From Achromobacter denitrificans NBRC 15125 (GTDB lineage Bacteria; Pseudomonadota; Gammaproteobacteria; Burkholderiales; Burkholderiaceae_B): a stretch of DNA of 63,086 bases. The stretch spans positions 1 to 63,086 of the forward strand of contig NZ_BCTQ01000038.1 in assembly GCF_001571365.1 (NCBI RefSeq), read 5' to 3'. Shown here one piece after another: positions 18,241 through 29,812 of the stretch. The notes below the pieces were generated by a model. That model had not been told where the DNA came from. It saw only the letters and a list, made by a program, of their open reading frames with translations, and searched no databases. The stretch's first letter is position 1, and each line of letters opens with the position of its first letter. The translations under genes and the position numbers were made by a program.

Positions 18241-19093
18241 AGCGGAAGACGACCGTCTTGTTGCGGTTCAGCAGGATGCGGTGCTCGACGTGGCTGCGCA
18301 CGGCGCGCGACAGCACCAGCGATTCGATGTCGCTGCCGACCTGGGTCAGGTCCTGGGCCGTCATGGTGTGGTCCACGCGCTCGATGTCCTGGTCGATGAT
18401 GGGGCCTTCGTCCAGGTCGGAGGTCACGTAGTGGGCGGTGGCGCCGATGATCTTGACGCCGCGGGCATGCGCCTGGTGATAGGGGCGGGCGCCCTTGAAG
18501 CTGGGCAGGAAGCTGTGGTGGATATTGATGGCGCGGCCGTTGAGCGCGCGGCACATGTCCTCGGACAGGATCTGCATGTAGCGGGCCAGCACGACCAGGT
18601 CGATGCCTTCCTGCTCGACCAGGGCCAGCACCTGCCGCTCCTGTTCCGCCTTGGTGTCGGCCGTGACCGGCAGGTAATGGAACGGAATGCCGTAGGAGGC
18701 CGCCAGGCCGGCGTAGTCGTTGTGGTTCGACACGATGGCCGCCACTTCGGCGTGCAGGTGGCCGCTGTGCACCCGGAACAGCAAGTCGTTCAGGCAATGG
18801 CCCTGCTTGCTGACCATGATGAGCAGGCGCTCCTTGCGGCGGGCGTCGTGCAGCTTGAGCTCCATGCCGTATTCCTCGGACATCGCGGCCAGGCGGGCGC
18901 GGAGGTCCTCGGCGGCCACGCCGGTGGGGGCGTCGAAGTGCACGCGCAGGAAGAAGCGGCCGGTTTCCTCGTCGCCGAACTGCTGCGAATCCAGGATGTT
19001 GCAGCCCAATTCGAACAACAGGCCGCTAACGCGGTAGACGATGCCCGTGCGGTCGGGGCAGGACAGGGTCAGGATGTAGTCGTTGTGCTGCAT
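18239..19093 (-). CDS. purU: Formyltetrahydrofolate deformylase PurU
   Basis: Hydrolyses 10-formyl-tetrahydrofolate to formate and tetrahydrofolate, balancing one-carbon pools and feeding formate to purine synthesis. It has 284 residues with an N-terminal ACT domain (YILTLSCPDRTGIVYRVSGL, about residues 6-90) and a C-terminal formyltransferase-fold domain. The catalytic set is visible in INIHHSFLPSF (Asn/His) and HYVTSDLDEGPIIDQ (Asp). A repeat of the GCCCCC-type lies upstream of its start. It is probably separate from the gene to its right, since 98 bp with a hairpin element intervene. Confidence 0.95.
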   Translation of the reverse strand: MQHNDYILTLSCPDRTGIVYRVSGLLFELGCNILDSQQFGDEETGRFFLRVHFDAPTGVAAEDLRARLAAMSEEYGMELKLHDARRKERLLIMVSKQGHCLNDLLFRVHSGHLHAEVAAIVSNHNDYAGLAASYGIPFHYLPVTADTKAEQERQVLALVEQEGIDLVVLARYMQILSEDMCRALNGRAINIHHSFLPSFKGARPYHQAHARGVKIIGATAHYVTSDLDEGPIIDQDIERVDHTMTAQDLTQVGSDIESLVLSRAVRSHVEHRILLNRNKTVVFR

Positions 19094-19131
19094 GGTTCAG
19101 GAGGCAATGGGAAATGGAAATCGGATAACGG

Positions 19132-19182
19132 GCAGCCCCCTCGGGGGGCAGCAAGCAGGCGTAGCCTGCGCAGCGTGGGGGC
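19132..19182. repeat. Dispersed GC-rich hairpin repeat (inverse copy of the one at 5392)
   Basis: The element contains GCAGCCCCCTCGGGGGGCAG followed by GCAGGC-GTA-GCCTGC and GCAGCGTGGGGGC. Its reverse complement starts GCCCCCACGCTGCGC and continues to GCTTGCTGCCCCCCGAGGGG, the same order as at 5392-5442 but with a different inner stem. It sits between purU and the upstream oxidoreductase gene. REP-like: probably a transcript-end or mRNA-stabilising structure. Confidence 0.7.
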
Positions 19183-19191
19183 ACAACACTT

Positions 19192-20822
<1,631 letters not shown>

Positions 20823-20861
20823 GCAATCGTGGATTGGGGCGGGCGCGCCGGGCGCCCGGCA

Positions 20862-21491
20862 TCAAGGCGACAGGCGTTCGATCTTCCAGGCCGCGCCGTC
20901 GGCGACGTAGCGCAGGCGGTCGTGCAGGCGCGAGGGCCTGCCTTGCCAGAATTCGAAGGCGGTGGGCTTCAGGCGGTAACCGCCCCAGTGCGGCGGGCGC
21001 GGCGGCGCTTCGCCGAAGCGCTCGCGGAACTCCTGTTCGCGGGCTTCCAGTTCTGCGCGGGTGATGGGCTGGCTTTGGCGCGAGGCCCAGGCGCCGATGC
21101 GCGAACCGGCGGGCCGGCTGTGATAGTAGGCGTCCGATTCCTCGGCCGCCACTTTTTCCACCACGCCCTCGATCCGGACCTGGCGCTCCAGCGGCTGCCA
21201 GAAAAACAGCAGGCAGGCGCGCGGTTCGGCTTGCAGGTCCAGGCCCTTGCGGGATTCGTAGTTGGTGAAGAACGTGAACCCGTTTTCGTCGAAGCCCTTG
21301 ATCAGGACGATGCGCGCGCTGGGCTGGCCGTTGGCGTCCACCGTGGCCAGGGTCATCGCGTTGGGCTCGGGCACCTTGGAGGCCAGGGCCTCGTCGAACC
21401 AGAGGGTGAATTGCGCGAACGGCGAAGCCGAGGCCTGGCTTTCGAGCAGGACGTTCTTCTCGTAACTTTGACGCAGATCAGAGACGGACAT
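20862..21491 (-). CDS. pdxH: Pyridoxamine 5'-phosphate oxidase PdxH
   Basis: FMN-dependent enzyme that oxidises pyridoxine or pyridoxamine phosphate to pyridoxal 5'-phosphate in the vitamin B6 pathway. It has 209 residues, the standard length. Characteristic segments are [40 protein letters not shown], and the C-terminal [20 protein letters not shown] followed by LHDRLRY, which carries the PLP-contacting arginine. Cytosolic dimer. It lies upstream of the flavin reductase gene on the same strand and 115 bp after the ChaC-type gene. Confidence 0.97.
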   Translation of the reverse strand: MSVSDLRQSYEKNVLLESQASASPFAQFTLWFDEALASKVPEPNAMTLATVDANGQPSARIVLIKGFDENGFTFFTNYESRKGLDLQAEPRACLLFFWQPLERQVRIEGVVEKVAAEESDAYYHSRPAGSRIGAWASRQSQPITRAELEAREQEFRERFGEAPPRPPHWGGYRLKPTAFEFWQGRPSRLHDRLRYVADGAAWKIERLSP

Positions 21492-21606
21492 GGGCGTAAG
21501 GATTCAGCGTTGATAACAGGGAGTTTATACCGCCTGGAGGGCGGCCCCCCTATTGACCCCGCTCAGGTCCCCGGCAAGATCGCCCCCGTCCGGCGGGGCG
21601 GCGGCC

Positions 21607-22266
21607 TCAGGCGCCTTCCGGCAGGGAGTGCCCGTCCTGCTCCAGCAGGCGGGCGATGGTGTCCAGACGGGCGTCGTGGATGCCGGCCGCGCGCAGCGCC
21701 TGGGCGGTCTGCACGACGTAGTCGGTGCAAGGGCCATAGCGGCCCGCGGCGCGGCGCACGATGGCCAGCAGCTCGGGTTCGGGCAGGGCGCGGATATAGG
21801 CCGGATTGTCCCGGTTCATGATGAAGACCAGCGCCCGGACGTTGCCGTGCTCGGTGGCGCAGTTGAGCCAGCGGGGCAGGTAGGCGCCGGTGGACATCTC
21901 GCGCTCCCAGAGCGCGGGGAAATAATCGGGGACCTGGTTGCCCGCCAGCCGGTACACCACGCCCCGGCACGAGCCGCCCCGGTCCAGCCCGAACACCAGC
22001 CCCGGGCATTCCGGCGTGCCCCGGTTGACGCGGGACCACAGGCACAGCGCCCGGTGATGGCCGCGCAAGGTGGCGAGCCGGCGCTCCATGAAGTCGAAAT
22101 CGGGGCGCCAGATCAGGGATCCGTACCCATATACCCACACATCCTCGCCGGACTGCCAGTGGCGCAAGGCCTCGTCCAGGGAGTCCTGCCGTTCCTGGGG
22201 GGTCCAGAGGCGAAAAGGCAGGCTGGCGCCGGGGATGCCGGCGGGAGGGGAAGACGGGATGTTCAC
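21607..22266 (-). CDS. Gamma-glutamylcyclotransferase, ChaC-like
   Basis: 219-residue protein of the ChaC branch of gamma-glutamylcyclotransferases, which convert glutathione to 5-oxoproline and Cys-Gly in the cytosol. The N-terminal YGYGSLIWRPDFDF loop binds the gamma-glutamyl group. GVVYRL and the glutamate of ALWEREM correspond to the catalytic region. Together with periplasmic ggt at 9.2 kb this gives the organism two glutathione-cleaving routes, though the genes are not linked. It starts 2 bp before the end of the MFS gene and is almost certainly co-transcribed with it. Confidence 0.88.
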   Translation of the reverse strand: MNIPSSPPAGIPGASLPFRLWTPQERQDSLDEALRHWQSGEDVWVYGYGSLIWRPDFDFMERRLATLRGHHRALCLWSRVNRGTPECPGLVFGLDRGGSCRGVVYRLAGNQVPDYFPALWEREMSTGAYLPRWLNCATEHGNVRALVFIMNRDNPAYIRALPEPELLAIVRRAAGRYGPCTDYVVQTAQALRAAGIHDARLDTIARLLEQDGHSLPEGA

Positions 22267-22268
22267 GA

Positions 22269-23477
22269 CTACGGTTTCCGGTCAGATTCGATCGGGGGAT
22301 TGCGGTTGGCCCAGCCTCCGGCCATCAGGGCCAGGGAATAGGCCCAGAAGAGCGGAGCAACGCCAATTACCGCACCGAGCGCGCCGAAGGTCAACGGCAA
22401 GGAGACCTGGGAGCCGTTGATGAGGGCCATCCGCAGGCCCACGGCCTCGGCGGCGCGCCCCGGCGGCGAGTGCTGGTGCAACAGGGAAAGCATGCTGGGC
22501 TGGCAGCATCCCAGGGCCAGGCCCAGGATGAAAGACAGCACGATCAGGACCGTAACGTCGGTGAACAGGGGGTAAAACATGAAATCGATGGCCGCCGTCG
22601 CCATCGCCACGCGCACCAGGGTCCAGGAACGCACGCGGCGCTGGATCAGAGGCAATATGAGGCGGATGACGAAAGTTGCCGCCGCGAAGGACGCAAGAAT
22701 GACGCCGATCGTGGTGGCGGACAGGCCGATGGCCACGCCGAAGATGGGCACGACGAACAGATGGGTGTCCCAGGCGCCGGAAAGAATGGTGTTCACCATC
22801 AGTATCCGGCGCAAGGCCGGCACCGCCAGCAATTCGGTAACGCGCCGCCTTTCCGCTTCTTTTGCGCCTGACAGCTGCGAATCCACCGCCTTCAATTGGT
22901 GACGCAATACGTACAGGCCGCCCGCCGACAGCAACGGGCCGAGCGTGAGCAGGCCGAAGGCCAGCCGGGTGCCCAGGTGGTCGATGGCGAGGCCGGCGAT
23001 CAGCGGGCCGGAAAAGCCGGAGCCGGCCAGCGCCAGCGACATGAAGGAGAAATTGCGCAGCCGCTGCGTGGGTTCGGCGTGGCCCAGCAGGTCCTGGGTG
23101 GCGACCTGATGCAGCATGAAGCCGATGCCGATACAACAGGAGGCGATGAGCAGGGCCAGCTGCGTCTGGGAAATAAAGGGCAGCGCGGTGCCGACGGCGA
23201 CGAGCGTGGTGCCGATGACCAGCGGCCGGACGATGCCGACGCGGTCGACCCAGCGGCCGGCGCGCACCGAGAACAGCATCGGCAGCACGGCGAACACCGC
23301 GACCAGCGTGCCGACCTTGAAGGTCGACAGCCCCATCTGGAGCGCGGTCAGCGAGACGGTGATGCGTCCCCCTGTCAGCGCCACGTGATTCATCATGGCC
23401 AGCAGGCACAAAAGCACCGCCCCGGAAAATTCCGGGGAACTGGGCGACGAGGAGGGGGATCTATGAGGAGTGGACAC
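22269..23477 (-). CDS. Major facilitator superfamily transporter
   Basis: 402-residue inner-membrane carrier with about twelve helices. The MFS motif A region is RAGRWVDRVGIVRPL in the loop between helices 2 and 3. A central hydrophilic loop (KAVDSQLSGAKEAERRR) separates the two halves. The N-terminal 18 residues are Ser/Pro-rich and cytosolic. Substrate unknown; resemblance is to drug/metabolite exporters. The gene is divergent from the MacAB operon (412 bp between starts) and directly upstream of the ChaC-type gene. Confidence 0.85.
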   Translation of the reverse strand: MSTPHRSPSSSPSSPEFSGAVLLCLLAMMNHVALTGGRITVSLTALQMGLSTFKVGTLVAVFAVLPMLFSVRAGRWVDRVGIVRPLVIGTTLVAVGTALPFISQTQLALLIASCCIGIGFMLHQVATQDLLGHAEPTQRLRNFSFMSLALAGSGFSGPLIAGLAIDHLGTRLAFGLLTLGPLLSAGGLYVLRHQLKAVDSQLSGAKEAERRRVTELLAVPALRRILMVNTILSGAWDTHLFVVPIFGVAIGLSATTIGVILASFAAATFVIRLILPLIQRRVRSWTLVRVAMATAAIDFMFYPLFTDVTVLIVLSFILGLALGCCQPSMLSLLHQHSPPGRAAEAVGLRMALINGSQVSLPLTFGALGAVIGVAPLFWAYSLALMAGGWANRNPPIESDRKP

Positions 23478-23889
23478 GGATACGGCTTAACTGCATTCAT
23501 TCTGTCCATATCGTCGCCCTATGTCGAGGCTAGCGTGTTTTGCGCTGCCGCAATTGGCGCCATACTTCGATTTCACGATAGGCGTCATCTAAGGGCAAAC
23601 TCGTATGCTTATGGTGCAAGATGGCGGCACGTTCGGCGCTTCTGCGCGCCGCGCCGCGGCGGCCGGGCGCGCCAAAGCGTTGTATCGTTCTTGCAACGGA
23701 ACAATTGCGTGTCTCCTTGACGGCCGGCCCGCTTTACTGTTTTTCACCGTTTTGCCACAGATTGCCCATGGTTTGGGCGGGCTGCGCGTTTAGCATGTGC
23801 AGGCATCGCGGGCAGGCTGCCCTTGCTCCGGCCCCGCAATTCGCAATACCGGCGCGGGGCGGACCCCGGCGCCCCATTCGGCAGGTTCA
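23478..23889. other. Intergenic region between MFS and macA genes
   Basis: This 412-bp divergent region has no convincing gene. Its first half is less GC-rich than the surroundings. A TTGACG hexamer at 23717-23722 could be a -35 for macA, but no good -10 follows at normal spacing. A weak inverted repeat CGTTG...CAACG lies near 23680-23700. Nothing else was recognised. Confidence 0.5.
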
Positions 23890-25074
23890 ATGAAAAAGTC
23901 CCGCAGTAAGTTCAAGCGCTACACCCTGATCGCCGTCGTGCTCCTGCTTGTCGTGTTGGCCGTGCGCGCCGCCTTTTTCTCGGCGCCGCCGCCGCCCACC
24001 TTCGCCGTGGCCGAAGTCACTCGCGCCAACCTGGAGGACAGCGTGCTGGCCAGCGGCACGATCGACGCCATCGAGCGCGTCAGCGTGGGCGCCCAGGTGT
24101 CCGGCCAGCTGAAGTCCCTGAAGGTGGCGCTGGGCGACCGGGTCAAGAAAGGCCAGCTGGTGGCCGAAATCGACGACCTGACGCAGCAGAACGACCTGCG
24201 CAATGCCGAAGCCGCCCTGCAGACCCGGCGCGCGGAACGCGCCGCCAAGGTCGCCATGCTGAAGCAGGCGGAGCTGGCCTTCCGCCGTCAGCGTCAGATG
24301 CTGGCGGCCGACGCCAGTTCGCGCGAGGCCTACGAAACCGCCGAGGCCACCCTGGGGGTGACCCGCGCCGAGATCGCCTCGCTGGACGCCCAGATCGCGC
24401 AGGCCGAGATCCAGGTCGACACCGCCCGGGTCAACCTGGGCTACACGCGCATCGCCTCGCCCATCGACGGCGTGGTGGTGGCCGTGGTCACCAAGGAAGG
24501 GCAGACCGTCAACTCGATCCAGAGCGCGCCCACCATCATCAAGGTGGCCCAGGTCGACACCATGACCGTCAAGGCGCAGATTTCGGAGGCGGACGTGACC
24601 CGCGTGAAGCCGGGCCTGCCGGTGTACTTCACCATCCTCGGCGAACCCGACGAGCGCTATCACGCCGAACTGCGCGCCGTGGAGCCCGCGCCGGACTCGA
24701 TCCAGAAGGACGACGCGACTTCCTCGCTGACTTCCTCCTCCAGCGGCAGTTCCACCACCGCCGCCGTCTACTACAACGGCCTGTTCGACGTGCCCAATCC
24801 CGACGAGAAGCTGCGCATCTCGATGACCGCGCAGGTCTTCATCGTGCTGGGCGAGGCCAAGGACACCGTGGTGGTGCCGGCCTCGGCGCTGGGCAAGCGC
24901 GACGGCGATGGCCGCTACGCCGTGCGCGTGGTGCTGAAGGACAACAAGACGGAAGTACGCCAGGTCAAGATAGGCATGAACAACAACGTCCAGGCGCAGG
25001 TGCTGGAGGGGCTGGAGGTGGGCGAGCGCGTGGTGTCGGCCGATTCCGCGCCCGCCGCCGCCCCGGGGGCCTGA
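23890..25074 (+). CDS. macA: MacA-like periplasmic adaptor subunit of tripartite efflux pump
   Basis: Membrane-fusion protein of 394 residues that links an inner-membrane MacB pump to an outer-membrane channel. A single N-terminal transmembrane helix (about residues 10-28) anchors it. The lipoyl half-motifs are [20 protein letters not shown] and [18 protein letters not shown] [18 protein letters not shown], separated by an alpha-helical coiled-coil hairpin (about residues 95-170). The start [11 protein letters not shown] is used since the longer frame upstream has no signal-like features. A Ser/Thr-rich insert (about residues 276-293) lies in the beta-barrel region. macB follows after 1 bp. 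Confidence 0.92.
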   Translation: MKKSRSKFKRYTLIAVVLLLVVLAVRAAFFSAPPPPTFAVAEVTRANLEDSVLASGTIDAIERVSVGAQVSGQLKSLKVALGDRVKKGQLVAEIDDLTQQNDLRNAEAALQTRRAERAAKVAMLKQAELAFRRQRQMLAADASSREAYETAEATLGVTRAEIASLDAQIAQAEIQVDTARVNLGYTRIASPIDGVVVAVVTKEGQTVNSIQSAPTIIKVAQVDTMTVKAQISEADVTRVKPGLPVYFTILGEPDERYHAELRAVEPAPDSIQKDDATSSLTSSSSGSSTTAAVYYNGLFDVPNPDEKLRISMTAQVFIVLGEAKDTVVVPASALGKRDGDGRYAVRVVLKDNKTEVRQVKIGMNNNVQAQVLEGLEVGERVVSADSAPAAAPGA

Positions 25075-25075
25075 G

Positions 25076-27034
25076 ATGAGCGGCCCGCTCATTTCGCTGG
25101 CCGGCGTGCGCCGCGAGTTTCCCGCGGGCGAGCAGACCATCGCCGTCCTGAAGGACATCGACCTGTCCATCGAGGCGGGCGAGATGGTGGCCATCGTGGG
25201 AGCGTCCGGTTCGGGCAAGTCCACGCTGATGAACATCCTGGGCTGCCTGGACCGCCCCACCCGCGGCGAGTACCGGGTCGGCGGGCGCAGCACCGGCGAG
25301 CTGGATCCGGACGAGCTGGCGGAACTGCGCCGCGAGCACTTCGGCTTCATTTTCCAACGTTATCACCTGCTGTCCGACCTGACCGCGCAAGGCAATGTGG
25401 AGGTGCCGGCCGTCTATGCCGGCAAGCGGCGCGAGGCGCGCCTGGCGCGCGCCGAAGAACTGCTGGAGCGGCTGGGGCTGGGCGATCGCTCCGGGCACCG
25501 GCCCGGCCAGCTGTCCGGCGGCCAGCAGCAGCGCGTAAGTATCGCGCGGGCGCTGATGAACGGCGGCGACATCATCCTGGCCGACGAGCCGACGGGCGCG
25601 CTGGATACGCATACGGGCCAGGAAGTGCTGCGCATCCTGGAAGAGCTGAACGCGGCGGGGCACACCATCATCATCGTGACTCACGATATGAACGTGGCGC
25701 GCCATGCCCAGCGCATCATCGAGATCAGCGACGGCGAGATCGTGTCGGACCAGCGCAATCCCGAGGCCCCGCGGCGCCAGATCGCCCGGGACGAGGCGCC
25801 GGCCATGGCGCAGCGGCCGGCCTGGCAGGCCTACCTGGACCGTTGCGGCGAAGCCCTGCGCATGGCCCTGCTCGCCATGAACGCGCACCGGCTGCGGACT
25901 TCGCTGACGATGCTGGGCATCATCATCGGCATTGCGGCGGTGGTGTCCGTGGTCGCGCTGGGCGAAGGCTCCCGCCGCAAGATCCTGGACGACATCAGCG
26001 AAATCGGCACCAACACCGTCGAGATCTTTCCCGGCAAGGATTTCGGCGACGAGAAGGCCGTCAACATCCGCACCCTGGTGGCCGCCGACGCCGACGCGCT
26101 GGCTCGCGAATCCTATGTGGACAGCGTGACGCCCGAGGTCTCGACCAGCAATACGCTGCGCTACCGCAACGTGTCCGTGAACGGCGCGATCCAGGGCGTG
26201 GGCGAGCAGTATTTCCGGGTGCGGGCCATCAAGCTCGCCCAGGGCAAGTTCTTCGACGCCACCAGCGTGACGCGGCGGGCCCAGGAGGTCGTGATCGACG
26301 ACGGTACGCGCAAGGCCTTGTTCGGATCGCATACTGACCCGATCGGGCAGGTGGTGTTCCTGGGATCCATGCCGGCCCGCGTGATCGGCGTGACGCAGAA
26401 GAAGGACACCGTCTTCGGCAGCAACGACACCCTGAACGTATGGATTCCCTACACCACGGCGCTGTCGCGGGTGCTGGGCCAGCAGCACCTCAAGAGCATC
26501 ACCGTGCGCGTCAACGACGCGTCGCCGCCGGCCGCGGCCGAGCAGGCCATCGTGCGCCTGCTGACGCGCCGCCACGTGGTGAAGGATTTCTTCGTATTCA
26601 ACACGGACGCGATCCGCAAGACCATCGAGCGCACCACGGCGACCATGACCCTGCTGGTATCCATGATTGCCCTGATCTCGCTGATGGTGGGCGGCATCGG
26701 CGTCATGAACATCATGTTGGTGTCGGTCACCGAGCGCACCCGCGAGATCGGCGTGCGCATGGCGGTGGGCGCGCGGCGCAGCGACATCATGCAGCAGTTC
26801 CTGATCGAAGCGGTGCTGGTGTGCCTGATCGGCGGGGCAATCGGCATCATTCTTTCCCTGGGGCTGGGCGTGCTCGTGTCCAAGGCCACGGGCGGTTCGT
26901 TCAAGATGATCTACTCCACGGCGGCGATGGTGGCGGCGTTCACCTGCTCGACGCTGATCGGAGTGCTTTTCGGTTATTTGCCGGCGCGCAACGCGGCGCG
27001 CCTGGATCCCGTCGAGGCACTGGCCCGGGAATGA
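25076..27034 (+). CDS. macB: MacB-like ABC transporter (ATPase-permease fusion)
   Basis: Type VII ABC transporter of 652 residues that drives efflux of macrolides, lipopeptides or virulence factors through MacA and an outer-membrane channel. The N-terminal ATPase has Walker A GASGSGKS (residues 42-49), signature [15 protein letters not shown] and Walker [14 protein letters not shown]. The membrane part has one helix ([21 protein letters not shown], near residue 280), a large periplasmic domain, and three C-terminal helices of FtsX type. It is tightly packed between macA and the outer-membrane factor gene (1 bp gap, 4 bp overlap), forming a complete three-part pump operon. Confidence 0.95.
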   Translation: MSGPLISLAGVRREFPAGEQTIAVLKDIDLSIEAGEMVAIVGASGSGKSTLMNILGCLDRPTRGEYRVGGRSTGELDPDELAELRREHFGFIFQRYHLLSDLTAQGNVEVPAVYAGKRREARLARAEELLERLGLGDRSGHRPGQLSGGQQQRVSIARALMNGGDIILADEPTGALDTHTGQEVLRILEELNAAGHTIIIVTHDMNVARHAQRIIEISDGEIVSDQRNPEAPRRQIARDEAPAMAQRPAWQAYLDRCGEALRMALLAMNAHRLRTSLTMLGIIIGIAAVVSVVALGEGSRRKILDDISEIGTNTVEIFPGKDFGDEKAVNIRTLVAADADALARESYVDSVTPEVSTSNTLRYRNVSVNGAIQGVGEQYFRVRAIKLAQGKFFDATSVTRRAQEVVIDDGTRKALFGSHTDPIGQVVFLGSMPARVIGVTQKKDTVFGSNDTLNVWIPYTTALSRVLGQQHLKSITVRVNDASPPAAAEQAIVRLLTRRHVVKDFFVFNTDAIRKTIERTTATMTLLVSMIALISLMVGGIGVMNIMLVSVTERTREIGVRMAVGARRSDIMQQFLIEAVLVCLIGGAIGIILSLGLGVLVSKATGGSFKMIYSTAAMVAAFTCSTLIGVLFGYLPARNAARLDPVEALARE

Positions 27035-28467
27035 GGACGATGAAAGCGGTTTCCCTGATCTGCAAACCCGCCGCCCTGGCGCTGCTGCTCGCGCTGGCGG
27101 GCTGCGGCGGCCTGCTGCGCACCGATTACGAGCCGCCGGCGACGTCGGCGCCCGAAGCCTGGTCCCATGGCCCGGCCCCGGGCACTCCGTCCACCCCGCT
27201 GGCCGAGGGCGGGGCGTGGTGGCGGAATTTCAACGATCCGGTGCTCACCGGCCTGGTCGAGGGCGCGCTGGCGCGCAACAACGACCTGGCCGCGGCCGCC
27301 ATCCGGGTGCGCCGCGCCCAGTACCAGGCGGGCCTGTCCGAAGACCAGCTGTTCCCGCAACTGGGCGGCAGCGCCAACGTTACCCGCACGCGCACCCTGA
27401 GCGGTAATCGCATCACCACCCGGAACAACGCGGCCGAGCTGACGGTCAGCTACGAAGTTGACCTCTGGGGCAAGCTGTCCCGCCAGCGCGACGCCGCGGA
27501 ATGGGCCGCCCTGGCCACCGAACAGGACCGCCAGAGCGCGGCCCTGTCGTTGGTGGGCACCACCGCCACGCTGTACTGGCAGACCGCCTTCATCAACCAG
27601 CGCATCGCCAGCAGCGAAGAGAGCATTGCCTACGCCCGCAAGACGCAGGACCTGGTGCGCGCCCAGTACGCGGCGGGCGGCGCGTCCGCGCTGGAAATGG
27701 CCGAGGCCGAGCAGACCGTGGCCAGCCAGCAGGCCGCCCATGCGCTGCTGGTGCAGGCGCGGGTGGAATACGCGAACGCGCTGGCCATCCTGTTCGACGG
27801 CCCCCCGGAACGCACCATGGCGGATCCGGCTCGCCTGCCGCAGTATCCGCTGCCCGAGGCCCGGGCCGGCGTGCCCGCCGAGCTGCTGGGCCGCCGCCCG
27901 GATCTGCGCGCCTCCGAGCTGCGCCTGCGCCAGGCGCTGGCCACCGTCGACGCCACCCGCGCCAGCTTCTATCCGCCCTTGACGCTCACCGGCGCGCTGG
28001 GCAGCGCCAGTCCCACGCTGTCCGACATCCTCCAGAACCCGGTCGGATCGCTGGCCGCGGGGCTGACGCTGCCGTTCCTGCAATGGAACCAGATGCAGCT
28101 GAACATCAAGATATCCAGGGCGGACTACGAGGAACGCGTGGTGACCTTCCGGCAGTCGCTCTACCAGGCGATGGCGGACGTGGAAAATGCCTTGTCCAAC
28201 CGCACCCAGCTGGCGCTGCAGGCCGAGCAGCTGGACGCGTCGCTGCGGGCGGCGCGCCAGGCCGAGAGCCTGTACGAAGTGCGGTATCGGGCGGGCGCGG
28301 TGCCGCTGAAGGATTGGCTGGACGCGCAGGAAAAGCGCAGGACGGCCGAGATCGCGCGGGACGAGAACATGCTGAACCGGCTGGTGAACCAGGTGACGGT
28401 TTACCAAGCATTAGGAGGGGATGATGCCGTTGGCGACGGGGCGGGGTTTGTGACGGGGAGTTCTTGA
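27031..28467 (+). CDS. Outer-membrane efflux lipoprotein (NodT/OprM family)
   Basis: TolC-superfamily channel lipoprotein of 478 residues completing the MacAB pump. The signal peptide ends in the lipobox LALAGC near residue 24. The NodT-family body includes [32 protein letters not shown] and the repeat [20 protein letters not shown] 27031 overlaps the macB stop by 4 bp; a second ATG at 27040 would also serve. The last codons lie in one copy of a 19-bp direct repeat, so the C-terminal GFVTGSS may have been altered by duplication. Partner specificity is set by the operon. Confidence 0.9.
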   Translation: MRTMKAVSLICKPAALALLLALAGCGGLLRTDYEPPATSAPEAWSHGPAPGTPSTPLAEGGAWWRNFNDPVLTGLVEGALARNNDLAAAAIRVRRAQYQAGLSEDQLFPQLGGSANVTRTRTLSGNRITTRNNAAELTVSYEVDLWGKLSRQRDAAEWAALATEQDRQSAALSLVGTTATLYWQTAFINQRIASSEESIAYARKTQDLVRAQYAAGGASALEMAEAEQTVASQQAAHALLVQARVEYANALAILFDGPPERTMADPARLPQYPLPEARAGVPAELLGRRPDLRASELRLRQALATVDATRASFYPPLTLTGALGSASPTLSDILQNPVGSLAAGLTLPFLQWNQMQLNIKISRADYEERVVTFRQSLYQAMADVENALSNRTQLALQAEQLDASLRAARQAESLYEVRYRAGAVPLKDWLDAQEKRRTAEIARDENMLNRLVNQVTVYQALGGDDAVGDGAGFVTGSS

Positions 28468-28578
28468 TCTGTTGTGACGGGGAGTTCTTGGGACGTCTGT
28501 CGCGGCGGGGGCCGGGGGGGCGCCCCCGTGCCGGGCGTCTTAAGAACCAGGCTGCACCAGCCAGGCCGTCCCAAGAAC
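28448..28578. repeat. Direct 19-bp repeat and 12-bp inverted repeat after the efflux operon
   Basis: TTGTGACGGGGAGTTCTTG occurs at 28448-28466 and again at 28472-28490. The second copy overlaps GTTCTTGGGACG (28484-28495), which is perfectly complemented by CGTCCCAAGAAC at 28567-28578. The interval of 71 bp is very GC-rich. The first direct copy contains the stop codon of the preceding gene. This could be a transcription-end structure or the remnant of a small mobile repeat. Confidence 0.7.
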
Positions 28579-28612
28579 CAACCCTCAGCAGCCTGCCCTA
28601 AAATACCCCCCC

Positions 28613-29455
28613 ATGAACTCCCCAGAACTTCTTCACCAGGAACCCGCCGACCTGGACCGCCGCTTTGGCGGCCTGTCCCGGTTGTATGGCCCCGAAGCGC
28701 CCGCCCGCCTCCGTAACGCGCATGTGGCGGTTGCCGGCCTGGGGGGCGTCGGGTCCTGGACGGTGGAAGCGCTGGCGCGCTGCGGTGTCGGGGCGCTGAC
28801 GCTCATCGACCTGGACCACATCGCCGAATCCAACGTCAATCGCCAGATCCATGCGCTGAGCACCACCTTGGGGCAATCCAAGGTCGACGCCATGGCCGAG
28901 CGCGTGCTGGCCATCAATCCGGAATGCCGGCTCACGCGGGTGGACGACTTCGTGTCGCCCGAGAACGTGGCCGACGTATTGCCCGGGCCGTATACGGTCA
29001 TCATCGATTGCACCGATCAGGCCGCGGCCAAGATCGCGATGATCTTGCATGCGCGAGCGCTGGGCGTGCCCATGCTGCTGTGCGGCGGGGCGGGCGGCAA
29101 GACGGATCCGCTGGCCCTGCGGGCGGGCGACCTGTCGGCGGCCGTGAACGACGCGCTGTTGTCCAAGCTGCGCAACAAGCTGCGGCGCGAGCATGGCTTC
29201 CCGCGCGCCTCCGACCAGAACGGGCGGGCCTTGAAGCGCGTGCCCAAGATGGGCATCCATGCCTTGTGGTTCGACCAGCCCGCCATCCTGCCGGATGCCT
29301 GGACCCGCGCCACCGAAGGCGAGGACGATATGGGCGCGTCGGGCATGACCCTGGCGCCGCAGGGATTGTCCTGCGCCGGCTACGGCTCGGTCGTGACCGT
29401 CACCGCGGCCATGGGCATGGCCGCCGCGAACGAGGCCCTCCGCCTCGCCGTCTGA
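28613..29455 (+). CDS. tcdA: tRNA threonylcarbamoyladenosine dehydratase TcdA (CsdL/YgdL)
   Basis: E1-like enzyme that uses ATP to cyclise t6A37 in tRNA to ct6A. It has 280 residues. The N-terminal Rossmann-type adenylation domain has VAVAGLGGVGSWTVEAL (residues 38-54), then LTLIDLDHIAESNVNRQIHA with the conserved Asp and Arg, and the VIIDCTDQ strand. The C-terminal region with SCAGYGSVVTVTAAMG is family-typical. With tsaE at 3.3 kb the window has two steps of the same modification pathway, though unlinked. It is convergent with the ferredoxin gene of the Rieske cluster (30 bp). Confidence 0.93.
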   Translation: MNSPELLHQEPADLDRRFGGLSRLYGPEAPARLRNAHVAVAGLGGVGSWTVEALARCGVGALTLIDLDHIAESNVNRQIHALSTTLGQSKVDAMAERVLAINPECRLTRVDDFVSPENVADVLPGPYTVIIDCTDQAAAKIAMILHARALGVPMLLCGGAGGKTDPLALRAGDLSAAVNDALLSKLRNKLRREHGFPRASDQNGRALKRVPKMGIHALWFDQPAILPDAWTRATEGEDDMGASGMTLAPQGLSCAGYGSVVTVTAAMGMAAANEALRLAV

Positions 29456-29485
29456 ACGCGGGGCCCCTCGGCGGGGCTCTCGTCT

Positions 29486-29797
29486 TTACAGCGCCACGAA
29501 CACCACGCCGTCCTCGATCCTGACGGGGTAGGTGGCGAGGTTGTCTCGCAGCGGAGAGCAGAGCGCCCGGCCGTCGCGCACGTCGAAGCGGCCCTGGTGC
29601 AGCGGACACTCGATCTCGTGGCCGGTCAGGAAACCGTCGCACAGCCGCGCATTGCCGTGCGTACAGAGGTTGTCGGTGGCATAGACCTCGCCGTCCACGC
29701 CGTAGAGCGCGATCTCCCGGCCGCCGGCTTCCACGGCGATCACGTCCTCTTCCGGCACGTCGTCTCGCGCGATGGCCTTGATCCATTGCATGCTCAT
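29486..29797 (-). CDS. Rieske-type ferredoxin component of aromatic dioxygenase
   Basis: Small electron carrier of 103 residues with a Rieske [2Fe-2S] cluster. Ligands are in [11 protein letters not shown] and CPLHQGRFD (C-x-H, then C-x2-H). It is the last gene of an alpha-beta-ferredoxin operon, 15 bp after the beta-subunit gene, and would pass electrons from a flavoprotein reductase to the alpha subunit. No reductase gene follows; the next gene is the unrelated tcdA on the opposite strand. In known three-component systems of this kind (for example AndAb of anthranilate dioxygenase) the reductase comes next, so it is missing or encoded elsewhere. Confidence 0.9.
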   Translation of the reverse strand: MSMQWIKAIARDDVPEEDVIAVEAGGREIALYGVDGEVYATDNLCTHGNARLCDGFLTGHEIECPLHQGRFDVRDGRALCSPLRDNLATYPVRIEDGVVFVAL

Positions 29798-29812
29798 GAT
29801 GCGGTGTCCTTG

